Part shown: positions 39,848 through 50,567 of the stretch, in pieces
Position numbering within the stretch: the stretch's first letter is position 1
How the letters are laid out: each line of letters begins with the position of its first letter
Source of the DNA: Haberlea rhodopensis
Lineage: Eukaryota > Streptophyta > Magnoliopsida > Lamiales > Gesneriaceae
Direction of reading: 5' to 3'
Length of the DNA stretch: 64,000 nucleotides
Assembly: GCA_907163345.1 (NCBI GenBank)
Contig: CAJQUN010000024.1
Span: 6,820,001 to 6,884,000, forward strand
Program-made: the position numbers and the translations under genes
The notes under the pieces: model-generated
Databases searched by the model: none
What the model was told of the DNA's origin: nothing
What the model saw: only the letters and a program-made list of their open reading frames with translations

Positions 39848-41862
39848 TGTCACGCCCCGAGACCGGGGTCACTAACACCGGCATTCATTTCCATAAACAA
39901 CTTGAAATCAATAAGCCTCATAATATCATAACTACTGAAAAGCTAGTCTTTTTCCATAAAAATAAAAACACATTGTCTTTACAATGAATAAAGAAATGCG
40001 GAATTAAAAACTTAACAACTGAATAAATAAAATTGTCTTAAAACTTGGAAAACTTGAAAACATAAAAGGTCTTGAGCTACGCAGCGGACTTGATCACCAA
40101 CCCCAAAATTGGTGCTCTTCTTCTTGCTCTAATTCTTCTTCGGCTTTATCTGGGGATGTAGAGTAAGGGTTGAGTGCTTTGGAAAACACTCAGCAAGTGG
40201 GGGACAATCGATATCATACATATATATAATTTTCATAAACTTGTATCTTAAAACTTGCATAAACCGATATGAATGTATCTTAACATACTTGGTTGCCCTT
40301 ACGAGCCATGACATAACATATCGTTTCATAATTTTCATATACTTAAGCACAGTAAAGCATTCTACTCTCTTCTTGGTACTGATATCAGTCTCTAGACTTA
40401 ACCCTCCTAGAGATGAGGTCATAACATCGGCTAACCCACGAATAAAGGGTCTGGATAATCCAGAAACAACGGATTACCACCGTATAAGGTTCTTTTAGCG
40501 GTTACATCCCACCGCATCAGGGTCATGGGGATCCAAATCCAATTAGATTTTGAGTTTAGCGTGCTTACAAAATATACTTTCATAATTTCAACATAATACA
40601 TATCGATTGGGAATTTAAAAACATACATAGTATTTTTGAAAACGAAACGAATACTTAACAAAAGCCCACTTACAGTGTTGGTATACATGCTTGATCGATC
40701 GAGGTATTACACGAATGGATTTCAATCTTCCTTGGCTTGCTAGCAGCACAAACAGAATGCTAAAACTCGATTAAATTCTGGAAACTTTCGAACGAATTGC
40801 TACTGTATCCGGGTGGTTTAAGTTGCTGGAAACTTGGCCAAAACCTCTCGGTTTTAGTTCATGAAACTTGGTGGAAACAGGAGAGGGTTTGGACAGATTT
40901 ATCAGCCAACTTTGGTGATTTTCCTCGATGATGGTTGCTGAAACTTGGCTAAGAACACTTGGTTAAGTTCTCGAAAGTTTGCTGAAAAATTTGGACATAT
41001 TCTGGAATTATTTTCGAAGGCAATTGGATAGATTTTTTTCGAACCTGCCTGCTTGCTGAAACTCGATGAAGAGGCTGGAAATCTTATGATATAAAGGGCT
41101 GGAAATCTTGACAATTAGGGGTGAAACAGATGCTGGAATTTTCGATGAAAGCCTCGGCTTTTGGTGCTGATTCTCGAAGGGATTTAACTACTGGGATTCG
41201 CTGGTTTGATGTGAATAGGTTGCTGAAGATTTCTGGAAACTTTGTGTAGCACCTTTGGCTTGATCCCTCGGCTATTATTGTTAAATAAAGTCGAAGGAAG
41301 ATGATGCTTTTCTTTCTGGAATTGAGGCGCAGAAGCTTACTGCTTGGGAGGGATTTGATCTCGATTTTAAAGGCTGAGAAGGAAGGAGAATTGTGATGTA
41401 AATTTCTCAAGATTGGCACTTATATTTATAGGTGCTGGTTGGACCAACTTTAGGAGTTTGAGTTGGACTCTAACTCGAAATTTAAGGGATCCGATTCTGA
41501 AATTCTGAGGTGGTTGGCAGATTTGCTTCGATCTTTAGCTGGTATACGGTGGAGTCTATCGAAGGCTGAGGTGAGTGGCTTGAGAAGAGGTTGAGTTTCG
41601 GTCTTTGATGCTACCAAAAGAGATGATTCTTCGATGGATTAAATGGCTTGGACTCTTCGAATATAAAGGGATAGAAACGTGCAGATTTGTGGAGGTGCTG
41701 GAATAGATTTTGGTTCGATCTTGACAGCTGCAAATCGATTTAAATGGAAGGAGTTTGATTTGGTTAGGGACTCCTTGATGCATTGAAACTCTATGCTAGA
41801 GTTTAGAAATATTTAAACTCTTTTAAATCAGATTTTAGTTAACTAAAATCCGGGTTTTTACA
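39848..41862 (-). repeat. Complete 5' LTR (2,015 bp)
   Basis: It begins TGTAAAAACCC and ends GGGGCGTGACA on the minus strand, giving TG...CA termini. Minus-strand open frames inside it (for example 40902-41114 and 41084-41419) recur in the other LTR and are not genes. Confidence 0.9.
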
Positions 41863-41956
41863 GTTAGGTTGATGATAAACTTAAGCGTATAAATTGTTAG
41901 GTTGATGATACGTTAAGGACAATAAAGATATCGTCCTTAAGAGCTCATCAACATCT
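41863..41956. repeat. 94-bp direct repeat flanking the retrotransposon (right)
   Basis: Same 94 bp as 33443-33536, starting immediately after the terminal CA of the LTR. It contains a strong foldback: GTTGATGA (41901-41908) and TTAAGGAC (41913-41920) pair with GTCCTTAA (41933-41940) and TCATCAAC (41945-41952). Confidence 0.85.
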
Positions 41957-42095
41957 AGATGAGAATAACCAGCAAGGCTCCCTAGGGCAGCTACAACCCA
42001 AGTGGAATAAGTAGCAATTTTAGTTCTATTTTGACATAATTTTATTGATATAAGGGATACTAATATTGGAATATTTTGAAGATTGAGTTTGGTCT

Positions 42096-42133
<38 letters not shown>

Positions 42134-42139
42134 CAATAT

Positions 42140-43934
42140 ATATAAGCGGCGTAGGGGTTAATGTTCCAATGAACAGTAACCCCTACGTCATTATTCTTCT
42201 TTTTTTTTTTAATTTTTTAATTTCTTTTTTATTTTGTTTTTTATTTTGTTTTTTGTTATTTTTATTTTAACTTACGTCATTTCTCGTTTTTTTTTTAAAA
42301 TTTTTTTATTTCTTTTGTTTTTTCTTTTATTTTTGTTATTTTTATTTTATATATCGGGTACTGTTCTCGTGAAAAATAAACGTCAGTCCTATTTTCTTTT
42401 ATTTTTGTTATTTATCGGGTGCTGTTCTCGTGAACAATAAACGTCAGGCCTATTTTCTTTTATTTTTGTTATTTATTATTTTGTTGCATGGGTACTGATT
42501 TGTTTGGAAAGATTTGACCCTTGACCCAAATGTGCATCCCTCTTATCTCAATTTTTAAAATTCAAAATGTTTTCTTTTTTTTTTATAGAAAAAAACTTGT
42601 TATTTTGTCAAGTATGAATTGATTTTAAAAAAAAAATAGGAAGTTCAAAATAGATTTTAGTCATTGCAAACTTTAATAATAATTTTTATATGAATTGATC
42701 TTAAAAGACTTTTGTTTACTCTGACCTATTTGATTTTCTATACGAACGATTATGTATGTTCAATGCATATGAACCATCTTTTTATTCTCTTGAACTGTCT
42801 GTTGAACTTGTGTCGAACGTTTTGTTGGACATATAGACCAGGTTATAAACTCACTGGCACCGCGCAAGTTTATATATCGGGTACTGTTCTCGTGAAAAAT
42901 AAACGTCAGTCCTATTTTCTTTTATTTTTGTTATTTATCGGGTGCTGTTCTCGTGAACAATAAACGTCAGGCCTATTTTCTTTTATTTTTGTTATTTATT
43001 ATTTTGTTGCATGGGTACTGATTTGTTTGGAAAGATTTGACCCTTGACCCAAATGTGCATCCCTCTTATCTCAATTTTTAAAATTCAAATGTTTTCTTTT
43101 TTTTTTTTATAGAAAAAAACTTGTTGATTTTGTCAAGTATGATTTGATTTTAAAAAAAAAATAGGAAGTTCCAAATAGATTTTAGTCATTGCAAACTTTA
43201 ATAATAATTTTTATATGAATTGATCTTAAAAGACTTTTGCTTACTCTGACCTATTTGATTTTCTATACGAACGATTATGTATGTTCAATGCGTATGAACC
43301 ATCTTTTTATTCTCTTGAACTGTCTGTTGAACTTGTGTCGAACGTTTTGTTGGACATATAGACCAGGTTATAAACTCACTGGCACCGCGTAAGTTTATAT
43401 ATCGGGTACTGTTCTCGTGAAAAATAAACGTCAGTCCTATTTTCTTTTATTTTTGTTATTTATCGGGTGCTGTTCTCGTGAACAATAAACGTCAGGCCTA
43501 TTTTCTTTTATTTTTGTTATTTATTATTTTGTTGCATGGGTACTGATTTGTTTGGAAAGATTTGACCATTGACCCAAATGTGCATCCCTCTTATCTCAAT
43601 TTTTAAAATTCAAAATGTTTTTTTTTTTTATAGAAAAAAACTTGTTGATTTTGTCAAGTATGAATTGATTTTAAAAAAAAAATAGGAAGTTCAAAATAGA
43701 TTTTAGTCATTGCAAACTTTAATAATAATTTTTATATGAATTGATCTTAAAAGACTTTTGTTTACTCTGACCTATTTGATTTTCTATACGAACGATTATG
43801 TATGTTCAATGCGTATGAACCATCTTTTTATTCTCTTGAACTGTCTGTTGAACTTGTGTCGAACGTTTTGTTGGACATATAGACCAGGTTATAAACTCAC
43901 TGGCACCGCGCCTTGCGCGATGCCAATTAACTAG
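42140..43934 (+). mobile_element. Helitron-like element with triplicated 3' half (H2)
   Basis: The right end is a clear Helitron terminus: hairpin GGCACCGCGC-CTT-GCGCGATGCC (43902-43924, one mismatch), then AATTAACTAG and T. The left end has the hairpin CGTAGGGGTTA...TAACCCCTACG (42150-42187) with an inner core TGTTCCAATGAACA. Both flanks are TA runs. Between them are three direct copies of a ~524-bp unit. No Rep/helicase coding is seen, so it is non-autonomous. Confidence 0.65.
42347..43911 (+). repeat. Three tandem copies of a ~524-bp unit
   Basis: The landmark CGGGTACTGTTCTCGTG recurs at 42355, 42878 and 43403 (periods 523 and 525). Each unit also holds an internal 62-bp duplication (TCGGGTACTG... 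and TCGGGTGCTG...) and ends in GGCACCGCG. Copies differ by only a few substitutions and A/T-run lengths, so the amplification is recent. Short open frames repeated in each unit are not genes. Confidence 0.9.
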
Positions 43935-44280
43935 TATATATATAGCCCTCTTGAGTTTTTTTATCATTGTTGAAGAAAAGGTCCTTCAAAAGTTTCTCTA
44001 TCTTTTAACTTGTTAAAAAGAAAGCAACAAAATGTAAAAGGAAGTTAATAGTGAAACTTGATTAATCTTAATTAGTGCTAAATCCTTTTAAATAAAATCA
44101 ATAAATTCTGCAAATGAGCTACTTCACGAACTGAGAATTCTGTTACAGAAAAGAGGCAAGACTCAAGGTTTGATCTATACATCTGCTTCTGACAAAATGT
44201 GAAAATTAACCGAGTAACCTTTGATCAAAAACCACAATCTAAGCTTCGTCCAGAGGAGGAACGGAAGGTTATGAACACTT

Positions 44281-46000
44281 CTAAGTGGGAACATCGTCTA
44301 CATATTTTGGCGATAACTGGAACATAAAGACTCCTAATACGAGTACCAATGTTAGTAGCTGCATGAAGAAACATGTAGTGTACCTACAGACCCTCTTCTG
44401 TAGCTTCAGTGTTTCATCAGCACTCATCACGGCCTTCTTTCCAGTGTCTCCAAGCTTGTCGAGTATTTGGGTTTGCTTGGAAGCCAGAGTTTTTTGTTCT
44501 TCTAAAATAGTTATTTGATCTACAAAAGCAACCCTCAAATTTTGGACCGTTCTTGATACAGCTAGATACTCGACTTCAGCTTCGATCTGTTGCATAAAGA
44601 GTTCCTCAATTTCTGTTTCCACATCTCTGTTTTCTGTCTCTAACACCTCAGATCGTGGGGAAAAGGAAAACCTCTGCATGCCTTCACCGGCTTGTGATTG
44701 CTCAGAACTTGTTTCTTGTGGATTTTGATCGACATTTGCGAACTCTGCCCGCAAGTCCTGCACTGGATCGTTGACTAAAGCACCTTGCCCGATTTCCCGA
44801 AACATTAGCACCTCTACATCAATATGATGACAAGTCAATAATATAGATGATAAATTGAAAAGGAAGACCACGATTAGTTTCATAACAAGCGAGACATAGT
44901 TGTTTCATTTGGTCTTCCAACAGCTAAAGTTTAAACTATTATATGATTCTAAGCACGTTTATTCATTGATACGGAAGCTATGTATAAAAAAGCCAAGTAC
45001 TAAAACAAGAGAAGGGAAAAGATGGACAACCTTTTTCTAGCGCTTCTTTTACAGATTCGAGGTTACAAATAGACTCAGCCAGAGGATCCAGATCCGTTGA
45101 AGAACCATTATTCAGGCTCCCTTCTTTAACCTCCCGAGATGAGTCATCACTGACATGGTCAGGTGAGATAGCTTCATATCCTGCCTCACCATCTTGAAGC
45201 ACATTGTTAGCCCTCAGCGGAATGCCCTGAACTTCATTACCATTTTCTCCATCGTAATCAGTGGACCTTTCACTTTGTATTTCATTACTTGTGGAGTACA
45301 TTCCCTGCATAAACACAACATTGGAGCTTCGCACATCAGATTCCACGCTGGAATGAGAGTTTTCCTTCTCGATGTTGACCTTTTCCCCTCTATATTTTTT
45401 ACTGGCCACATTCCTATTTTTTCCCTGCTGAACCCGGGGCATTGATTCTGTCAACTTCTTCCCACCAAAACTCCTCGCTCGGATCTTATCAGGGGAAATT
45501 TCTACAGCTGCCGATGTCTCACTCCTTATATTTGGAGAACAAGCTTCGGTTGAAGACTTGCTACTCCAAATCTCGCCATTCTCCATATCTGTCCCGGAAT
45601 GGCCAAGCAAAGGAAAATCATCCAAAATTCTCGAAGTGGCATTCATGGATGGAACAGAAACCTGACTCTTTTGCTTTCTCTCATAAGAAATTTGCATCCT
45701 TTTACCACGATCCAGACCCGAATCGGACACATTTAGTGCTACTGCATTGCCAATATCAGCACTACCATCCCCAACCATATTCGAATCCCTCTTGATCCTT
45801 TTCCATTTCCTTAGTCCACTCCCTTTCCTCGTCATAGTTGTGGATGGAGACAAACCAGGTACAATCTCCACAGGAGGCAAGTTTAAAGTCCCAGACCCTT
45901 CAGTTTTATTTCCCGCTATCTCAGAGACTGATTCGCAATCATTACTTTCCACCACACAAGACCCATTATTCCAAATGTTATGTTGGCCAATAATTTCCAT
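44281..46000 (-). CDS. WPP domain-interacting protein (WIP), nuclear-envelope KASH protein
   Basis: Two exons: 45031-46000 (open back to 46045 and beyond) and 44281-44813, with a GT-AG intron in phase. WIPs sit in the outer nuclear membrane, bind SUN proteins, and anchor RanGAP through WPP-domain and WIT proteins. Evidence: GSGLRKWKRIKRD near the N-terminus, the EKENSHSSVESD block, an Ala/Glu-rich coiled coil in exon 2 (QQIEAEVEYLAVSRTVQNLR), one C-terminal membrane segment (FFMQLLTLVLVLGVFMFQL) and the short lumenal tail ending VDDVPT, the plant KASH signature. The expected family start is an ATG at 46080, but it is one base out of frame with the gene. The first in-frame ATG is at 46000, so the start given is the conservative choice. 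The gene symbol (WIP1/2/3) cannot be decided. Confidence 0.85.
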
Positions 46001-46368
46001 ATTTTCAGCCGCGGATAGGTTCACAATCCCTTCGTTATATTCCACACAGTCCTGTATACAACACTCATTTTCGAATCCATCTAATGTAAAACTCCTATAA
46101 TTCCAACCTACTGATAACCCAAATATTATTCAGCTCAAGATCAAGATCGAGAACAAGCAACAATCATTCCAGCGAATGGAATCACCGAATACACAGTAAA
46201 TTCTCCAGAAGATTGGAATTTGATTCCGATCAGCCCCCTCGGAATTCAATTCAAATTTCTTAAAAAAACGAAACCGGAAAGTAACAATAATGGAAAGCGA
46301 GGGAAAAACATACAATAGGTTGCACCTTAATGCACCACTATAATACATGAATTCGTAAGCGTACCTTA

Positions 46369-46434
46369 GGCTTGTGGAACGTTGACTTTTGTGGAAGAAG
46401 TGGCTTGTGGAACGTTGACTTTTTGGGGAAGAAT
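46369..46434 (-). promoter_or_regulatory. Duplicated 34-bp W-box unit upstream of the WIP gene
   Basis: GGCTTGTGGAACGTTGACTT occurs twice with a 34-bp period (46369 and 46403). Each copy has a WRKY-binding W-box core (TTGACT, read on the plus strand). It lies about 290 bases upstream of the expected start codon, so it is either promoter or early leader. WRKY control is inference. Confidence 0.4.
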
Positions 46435-46883
46435 GGAACCCTAGACGTCAGCCGGTTGGGAAGTTTGTGGCTGTAAAATATTTAAAATTTAATTTAATTT
46501 TTAAAATGAAATGATTGAGAAAAAGAAACGGAGATTGAGCTGGAACACACATGACCATCTGTAAGTTTTTATTTATTTATTTATATAAGTACTCTTTTTT
46601 TTAAAATAAAAAGAGGATAATTTATATAAGTATTCTTTTTTTTTAAAAAAAAATAAAAAGAGAATAATTTTGTTTGCGAAGGCTTGAACATGACAACTAT
46701 CTCGATTAGGTTAGTGGTGTCAATTTTTATTAATCTTAAAAACAACTTGTTAAATCTATTAATTACTTTTATATTAACTTATTAGTAAAATTAAACATAA
46801 AATATTTTTAATTTCTATAGATGATTTTTTAAATTACACAAGTCATATTAATGAGTACCTGTATATTAAAATAATAATGACTC

Positions 46884-46951
<68 letters not shown>

Positions 46952-47476
46952 CAATAAAGCCTACAATATTTGCTTGAGTAGATTTTTTTAAAAAAAATCC
47001 ATTTTCTAAAGCAGATGTCATTTTGTTTTTGTTTTTTTGATTGGACAAAAATCTTATACAAATGGGACTCAAAATATGAATAATTTTACAATTCAAGATA
47101 AATACATGGTTGAAGGAACAAATCATTAATCGGGTAATTGACTACGACTACTTTTTTTTCCTTCAAACATAACCAATTCTCGATAACTTTGTCTAGTTCA
47201 CGTACAGAATTACGAAATATTACATTATTTATAGTCATCAAATTAACCAAGTAGAACATTGTCAAATTGCTACCATTCTTGATAAAGATTAACTTTGGCG
47301 GTGAACTATTTTTTTTTTTTGCTTGGTGAAACCATATATTAATATGACATAGTAGAATAACACAGAGAGAAAACAAGTGCAAAAGTCGCACGGCCAAAAA
47401 CAACCACCAAAATTAAGAGACAGCAGCAAAACACACGCTAGAGTTTAAGGAGGGTTAAAACTAAATCTATCACACA
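46435..47476. other. AT-rich intergenic DNA with (TA)n
   Basis: A TA run fills about 46890-46950. The frames encoding Tyr-Ile repeats come from it. No gene is supported. Confidence 0.6.
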
Positions 47477-48560
47477 CTAAAGAGGAAACAGGAACATCTC
47501 CAAACATATGAGTGGTGAGCCCACTTTGCCAAGTTGTGACCGGGTTGGGTTGTTAGTCAAGAGTTTATAGGCAGCAACAATATATGGCAATGACGTCCAG
47601 CTAGGTACGGGATCAAGTTTGAGAACTTGATTCACTGTATCCTCCGAATCACTCTCAAAGGTAACATCAAACAGATGCAGAGAAAGAACATCGTTCGTTG
47701 CAGAAAGCAGCGCTTTGGCTTCCGCTGCCAGCACATGAGAGGCCCAAGCTTGGGCGGTTCCCGCTCGCACAACAGGTCCCAGGTGGTCACACAAAATCTT
47801 AGCAGCTACTGAGAGTTGCCTTGGGTTTAACCAACTGAACTTGGGAATTAAAATGATCATCGGTTTTAGCAATAATATTATGGAAAAGGATATGGATGTT
47901 CACTTCCCTGTTCTTTACGATGATCCCATTGGGAAGATTCCAAATTTCCTCCATAGCACATAATGAAAAGATCACGAATTCCAGACTTTACAATGGGACG
48001 TCCTCTCCAAAAGATTAAGAAATCCAGCGTTTCGAAGGGCCTACCATCGAACAAACTTAATTTTGAAATTCCATTTTGATAAATACCAAATTTGTTGAGC
48101 AATCGGACACTGCACAAATAGATGCTCGTTAGTTTCATCATGATGATTACACAGGAGGCAACTGAAGTCCTCAACGTGAAACACTTTTCCCAGGCGAGCA
48201 CGAGTAGGTAAAGCATTGAAGCTAGTTTTCATAATAAAAACTTGTGATGTTCATGAACTTTGACTTTCCAAATAGCTGATTTTATGGCCACTCCCACAGG
48301 GTCAGGGAGAATGAACCGATGAGCTTGGTCGGTTAAATAAGCGTTTTTGGTGGAGAATACTCATTTACTCGAGGGAGTCCACACCAAAGCATTTTGTTCC
48401 TCGAAAGGAAGAATTGGAACTCTAAGTATCGCATTACGAACATCGATGTCAAATAGCAAATCCAGAAGAAGCGTGTAGGTACTTTGGTAGTGAACTAAGA
48501 TGGGTATCAAAATGCTCCTAGATTCAATGGGTACATGCTCAAAATGGTTAGATCAGATGT
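47477..48560 (-). pseudogene. LINE (L1-like) ORF2 C-terminal remnant
   Basis: Read on the minus strand, broken frames follow the order of a plant LINE ORF2 tail. First is an unfinished RT-distal region near 48300-48430 (ENALVWTPSSK, then KNAYLTDQAHRFILPDPVG). Next is the zinc-finger reverse-transcriptase domain (CLLCNHHDETNEHLFVQC, near 48150, C-x2-C-x8-H-x4-C). Last is an RNase H-like segment (AQAWASHVLAAEAKALLSAT, near 47730). Frameshifts and stops interrupt it and the 5' part is missing, as in most 5'-truncated LINEs. No poly-A tail or duplication was located. Confidence 0.75.
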
Positions 48561-50093
48561 CATTTTGTGAACACCATCAGACATAAATACACCAAATTCA
48601 AATAAAACCGAAACCGATTTACAACCGAAACCGGATCCAATTACTTAGTTCAGTTAAACCTTCATATCCAAAATTCCGAATCCTCAAACCTATGCGGAAC
48701 CACTCTGAGAAAAATGACTTGTTCCTGGCATATATATTGTACAGCAGGAGGGAGTGGGATTTTTGCTGAACCATTTCTTTTTTAAAAAAAAAAAAAATTG
48801 GTTTTATTTAATAACAGTATTGAATATAAGCTCATCATTTTTTAAAAAAACTCCATTATAGTCGATTCATTATAATTATAGAAACTAGAATATAGCATTG
48901 AAGGAAATATATAAGTTTCTTAATGACGCTGTTGAGTATTTGAGTTGCTCAATAAAAAATGTATACTTGATGCATTAGCTTCCCACTTTTGAGGAAAATT
49001 TTGTATGGACCGGGTCTTGCAAATACCAACACACATACAAATATATACATATATATATGTGTTGGTGTATGACAGGACTCGATCCATACAAGAATCTCCC
49101 ACGTTTCACCCAGCTCTATGTTCTACTATAGCCCATCTTCCCCTGATAAATCTCCACTTATGTTCTTTCACCCTCAGCAATTGAAGCCGCGATTCCACCA
49201 TCTTAGATTTCTACAATGGCCACCAAATTTGCAAATACATATCCTGAATAGCGGGACTATTTGGAATTTAGGATGACCCCATTGGCACAAGGGCACCATT
49301 CCGCCTGCTTCGAATCCAATCCTCTGGTGCAGTGAAATGTATGTAGAATCTCAGACTGCGGCTTTTAGTTGTGGGGATTAGTTGAAGCAAGCATGCCAAA
49401 CATTAGAGTTCGAAAACTGGGGCAAATGCAGAGCTGTAGCAGCAGGGTTGTGTGCATATAACACATCCAACACCAATAGCGATTAAAAACTCAACCAGAT
49501 GCTTGAAAACCAAGATCTCTCACTGCTCAGGGAGTCAGGTTTTCAAAGAAGCCAAACTTGGAGACCGAATAGGGCTCTGCTCTGATATTCATTAAAAGCC
49601 TAGACGTACAACTATATTTTTTGGAAAAAGAACATCAAGAAAGGAGGCTAGGTTCTCAAAAACACAGCTGATCATAAAACTTATCTTAGGAACAACACAC
49701 TAAAATTGGAAGAACACGCTCAGTCAATTTAAGTTTCTGACATTGAATTGATATAAAGTTGATATTTGTTCAACCACTGATGTTCTTTCAACCGAAAAAT
49801 AATTCACACCGAAACCAACACAAAATACAAGTTTTTCAAAATAAATTGAAGTTAGAAGATTCGAATTGCCAAATTACAAGTACAAAAACAACCATAAACT
49901 TTGGAGACAAATCTCGAAATTCCCGAAACACCACAAACAACAATCTTTTCCTTCCAAGAAACCATACTCTTGAACCCAGTACAAATTAGATCAAATCACA
50001 CGAAAATGATGTGAATTAATTACACGGGTTGCTTAAATTGATATCCGCCATTACGGGGGCTGAAAAGCAGTGGATTGGGAATTTGGGACGAGA
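48561..50093. other. Intergenic DNA with one long hairpin
   Basis: No gene is supported. It contains an 87-base imperfect foldback at 49003-49089. Confidence 0.55.
49003..49089. repeat. 87-base imperfect hairpin
   Basis: Arms of about 35 bases pair through GTATGGA/TCCATAC, GTCTTG/CAGGAC and ATACCAACACA/TGTGTTGGTGTAT, with a few mismatches, around an AT loop. The shape is compatible with a MITE remnant or a small-RNA precursor; neither is shown. Confidence 0.5.
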
Positions 50094-50567
50094 TCAACCA
50101 TCAGAAACGGCATCGTTTTCGTCAAGAAAAAGTCCTTTACGATTTCTCAAGACTCCTTGGATGAGGGAGATCAACATCCCGACACCAGATCCGACACCAA
50201 AGACAATCGAAAGGATACTTAACGGTACCTTGATCCAGAAGACCTGAATGGGGAGAAAAACCAGGCTCAGAAAAACGGCCCAATCGTTGACATGGTAGCC
50301 CCAGATCAATAACGGGTCTTTTTGAAAGAAGTGGAAAGTCAGCCACAGGAAGAATACGAAGCCGATTACTATCTGCGCGATCGGAGATTTGGCGAGGGAT
50401 AAGGCGATGCATGAGTTTGAGATAATGGCGTAATTTACGGAGGAGTAGTAGGCATTCCGGCGGTCTCGAAGGGTGGTTGAGAGGTTTTGCGTCGATCGGG
50501 AAATCACGGCGTCTCCGGAGATTGGACTTGTAGTATAAGTAGCGGCGGGTGCCGGCGTGGCTGACAT
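50094..50567 (-). CDS. PRA1 family (prenylated Rab acceptor) protein
   Basis: An intronless frame of 157 aa from ATG at 50567 to TGA at 50094-50096. The layout is that of plant PRA1 proteins: a short Ala/Ser/Thr-rich N-terminus, a conserved basic stretch leading into the membrane part (LRDRRNAYYSSVNYAIISNS), two pairs of hydrophobic segments (IAQIVIGFVFFLWLTFHFF and WAVFLSLVFLPIQVFWIKV, then LSILSIVFGVGSGVGMLISL) and an acidic C-terminal tail (GLFLDENDAVSDG). PRA1 proteins act in endomembrane traffic as receptors for prenylated Rab GTPases in ER, Golgi or endosomes. An upstream extension lacks an ATG. Subfamily is not resolved, and the family call rests on topology and short motifs. Confidence 0.72.
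   Translation of the reverse strand: MSATPAPAATYTTSPISGDAVISRSTQNLSTTLRDRRNAYYSSVNYAIISNSCIALSLAKSPIAQIVIGFVFFLWLTFHFFQKDPLLIWGYHVNDWAVFLSLVFLPIQVFWIKVPLSILSIVFGVGSGVGMLISLIQGVLRNRKGLFLDENDAVSDG

Larger units (their letters stand above)
33534..41862 (-). mobile_element. Ty3/gypsy chromovirus (Tekay/Del type), defective
   Basis: On the minus strand the order is 5' LTR (41862 down to 39848), primer-binding site (39841-39825), leader, truncated gag, protease, reverse transcriptase, RNase H, integrase, chromodomain-like tail, polypurine tract (35339-35327) and a truncated 3' LTR (35326 down to 33534). Gag-pro-RT-RH-IN order and the chromodomain-like end identify a chromovirus; the 2-kb LTR suits the Tekay/Del clade. 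The two LTRs match base for base in length over 1,793 bp and differ at roughly 20 positions noticed by eye, so insertion was fairly recent. Coding is broken by a missing gag N-terminus, one frameshift and two stop codons. Confidence 0.93.

Noticed and set aside
42712..42963. 83-residue frame
   Set aside because: Falls inside the tandem 524-bp Helitron repeat and recurs with it; no protein features.
46843..47126. Frames encoding Tyr-Ile repeats (also at 2415-2812 and 6025-6222)
   Set aside because: Translation of (TA)n microsatellites.
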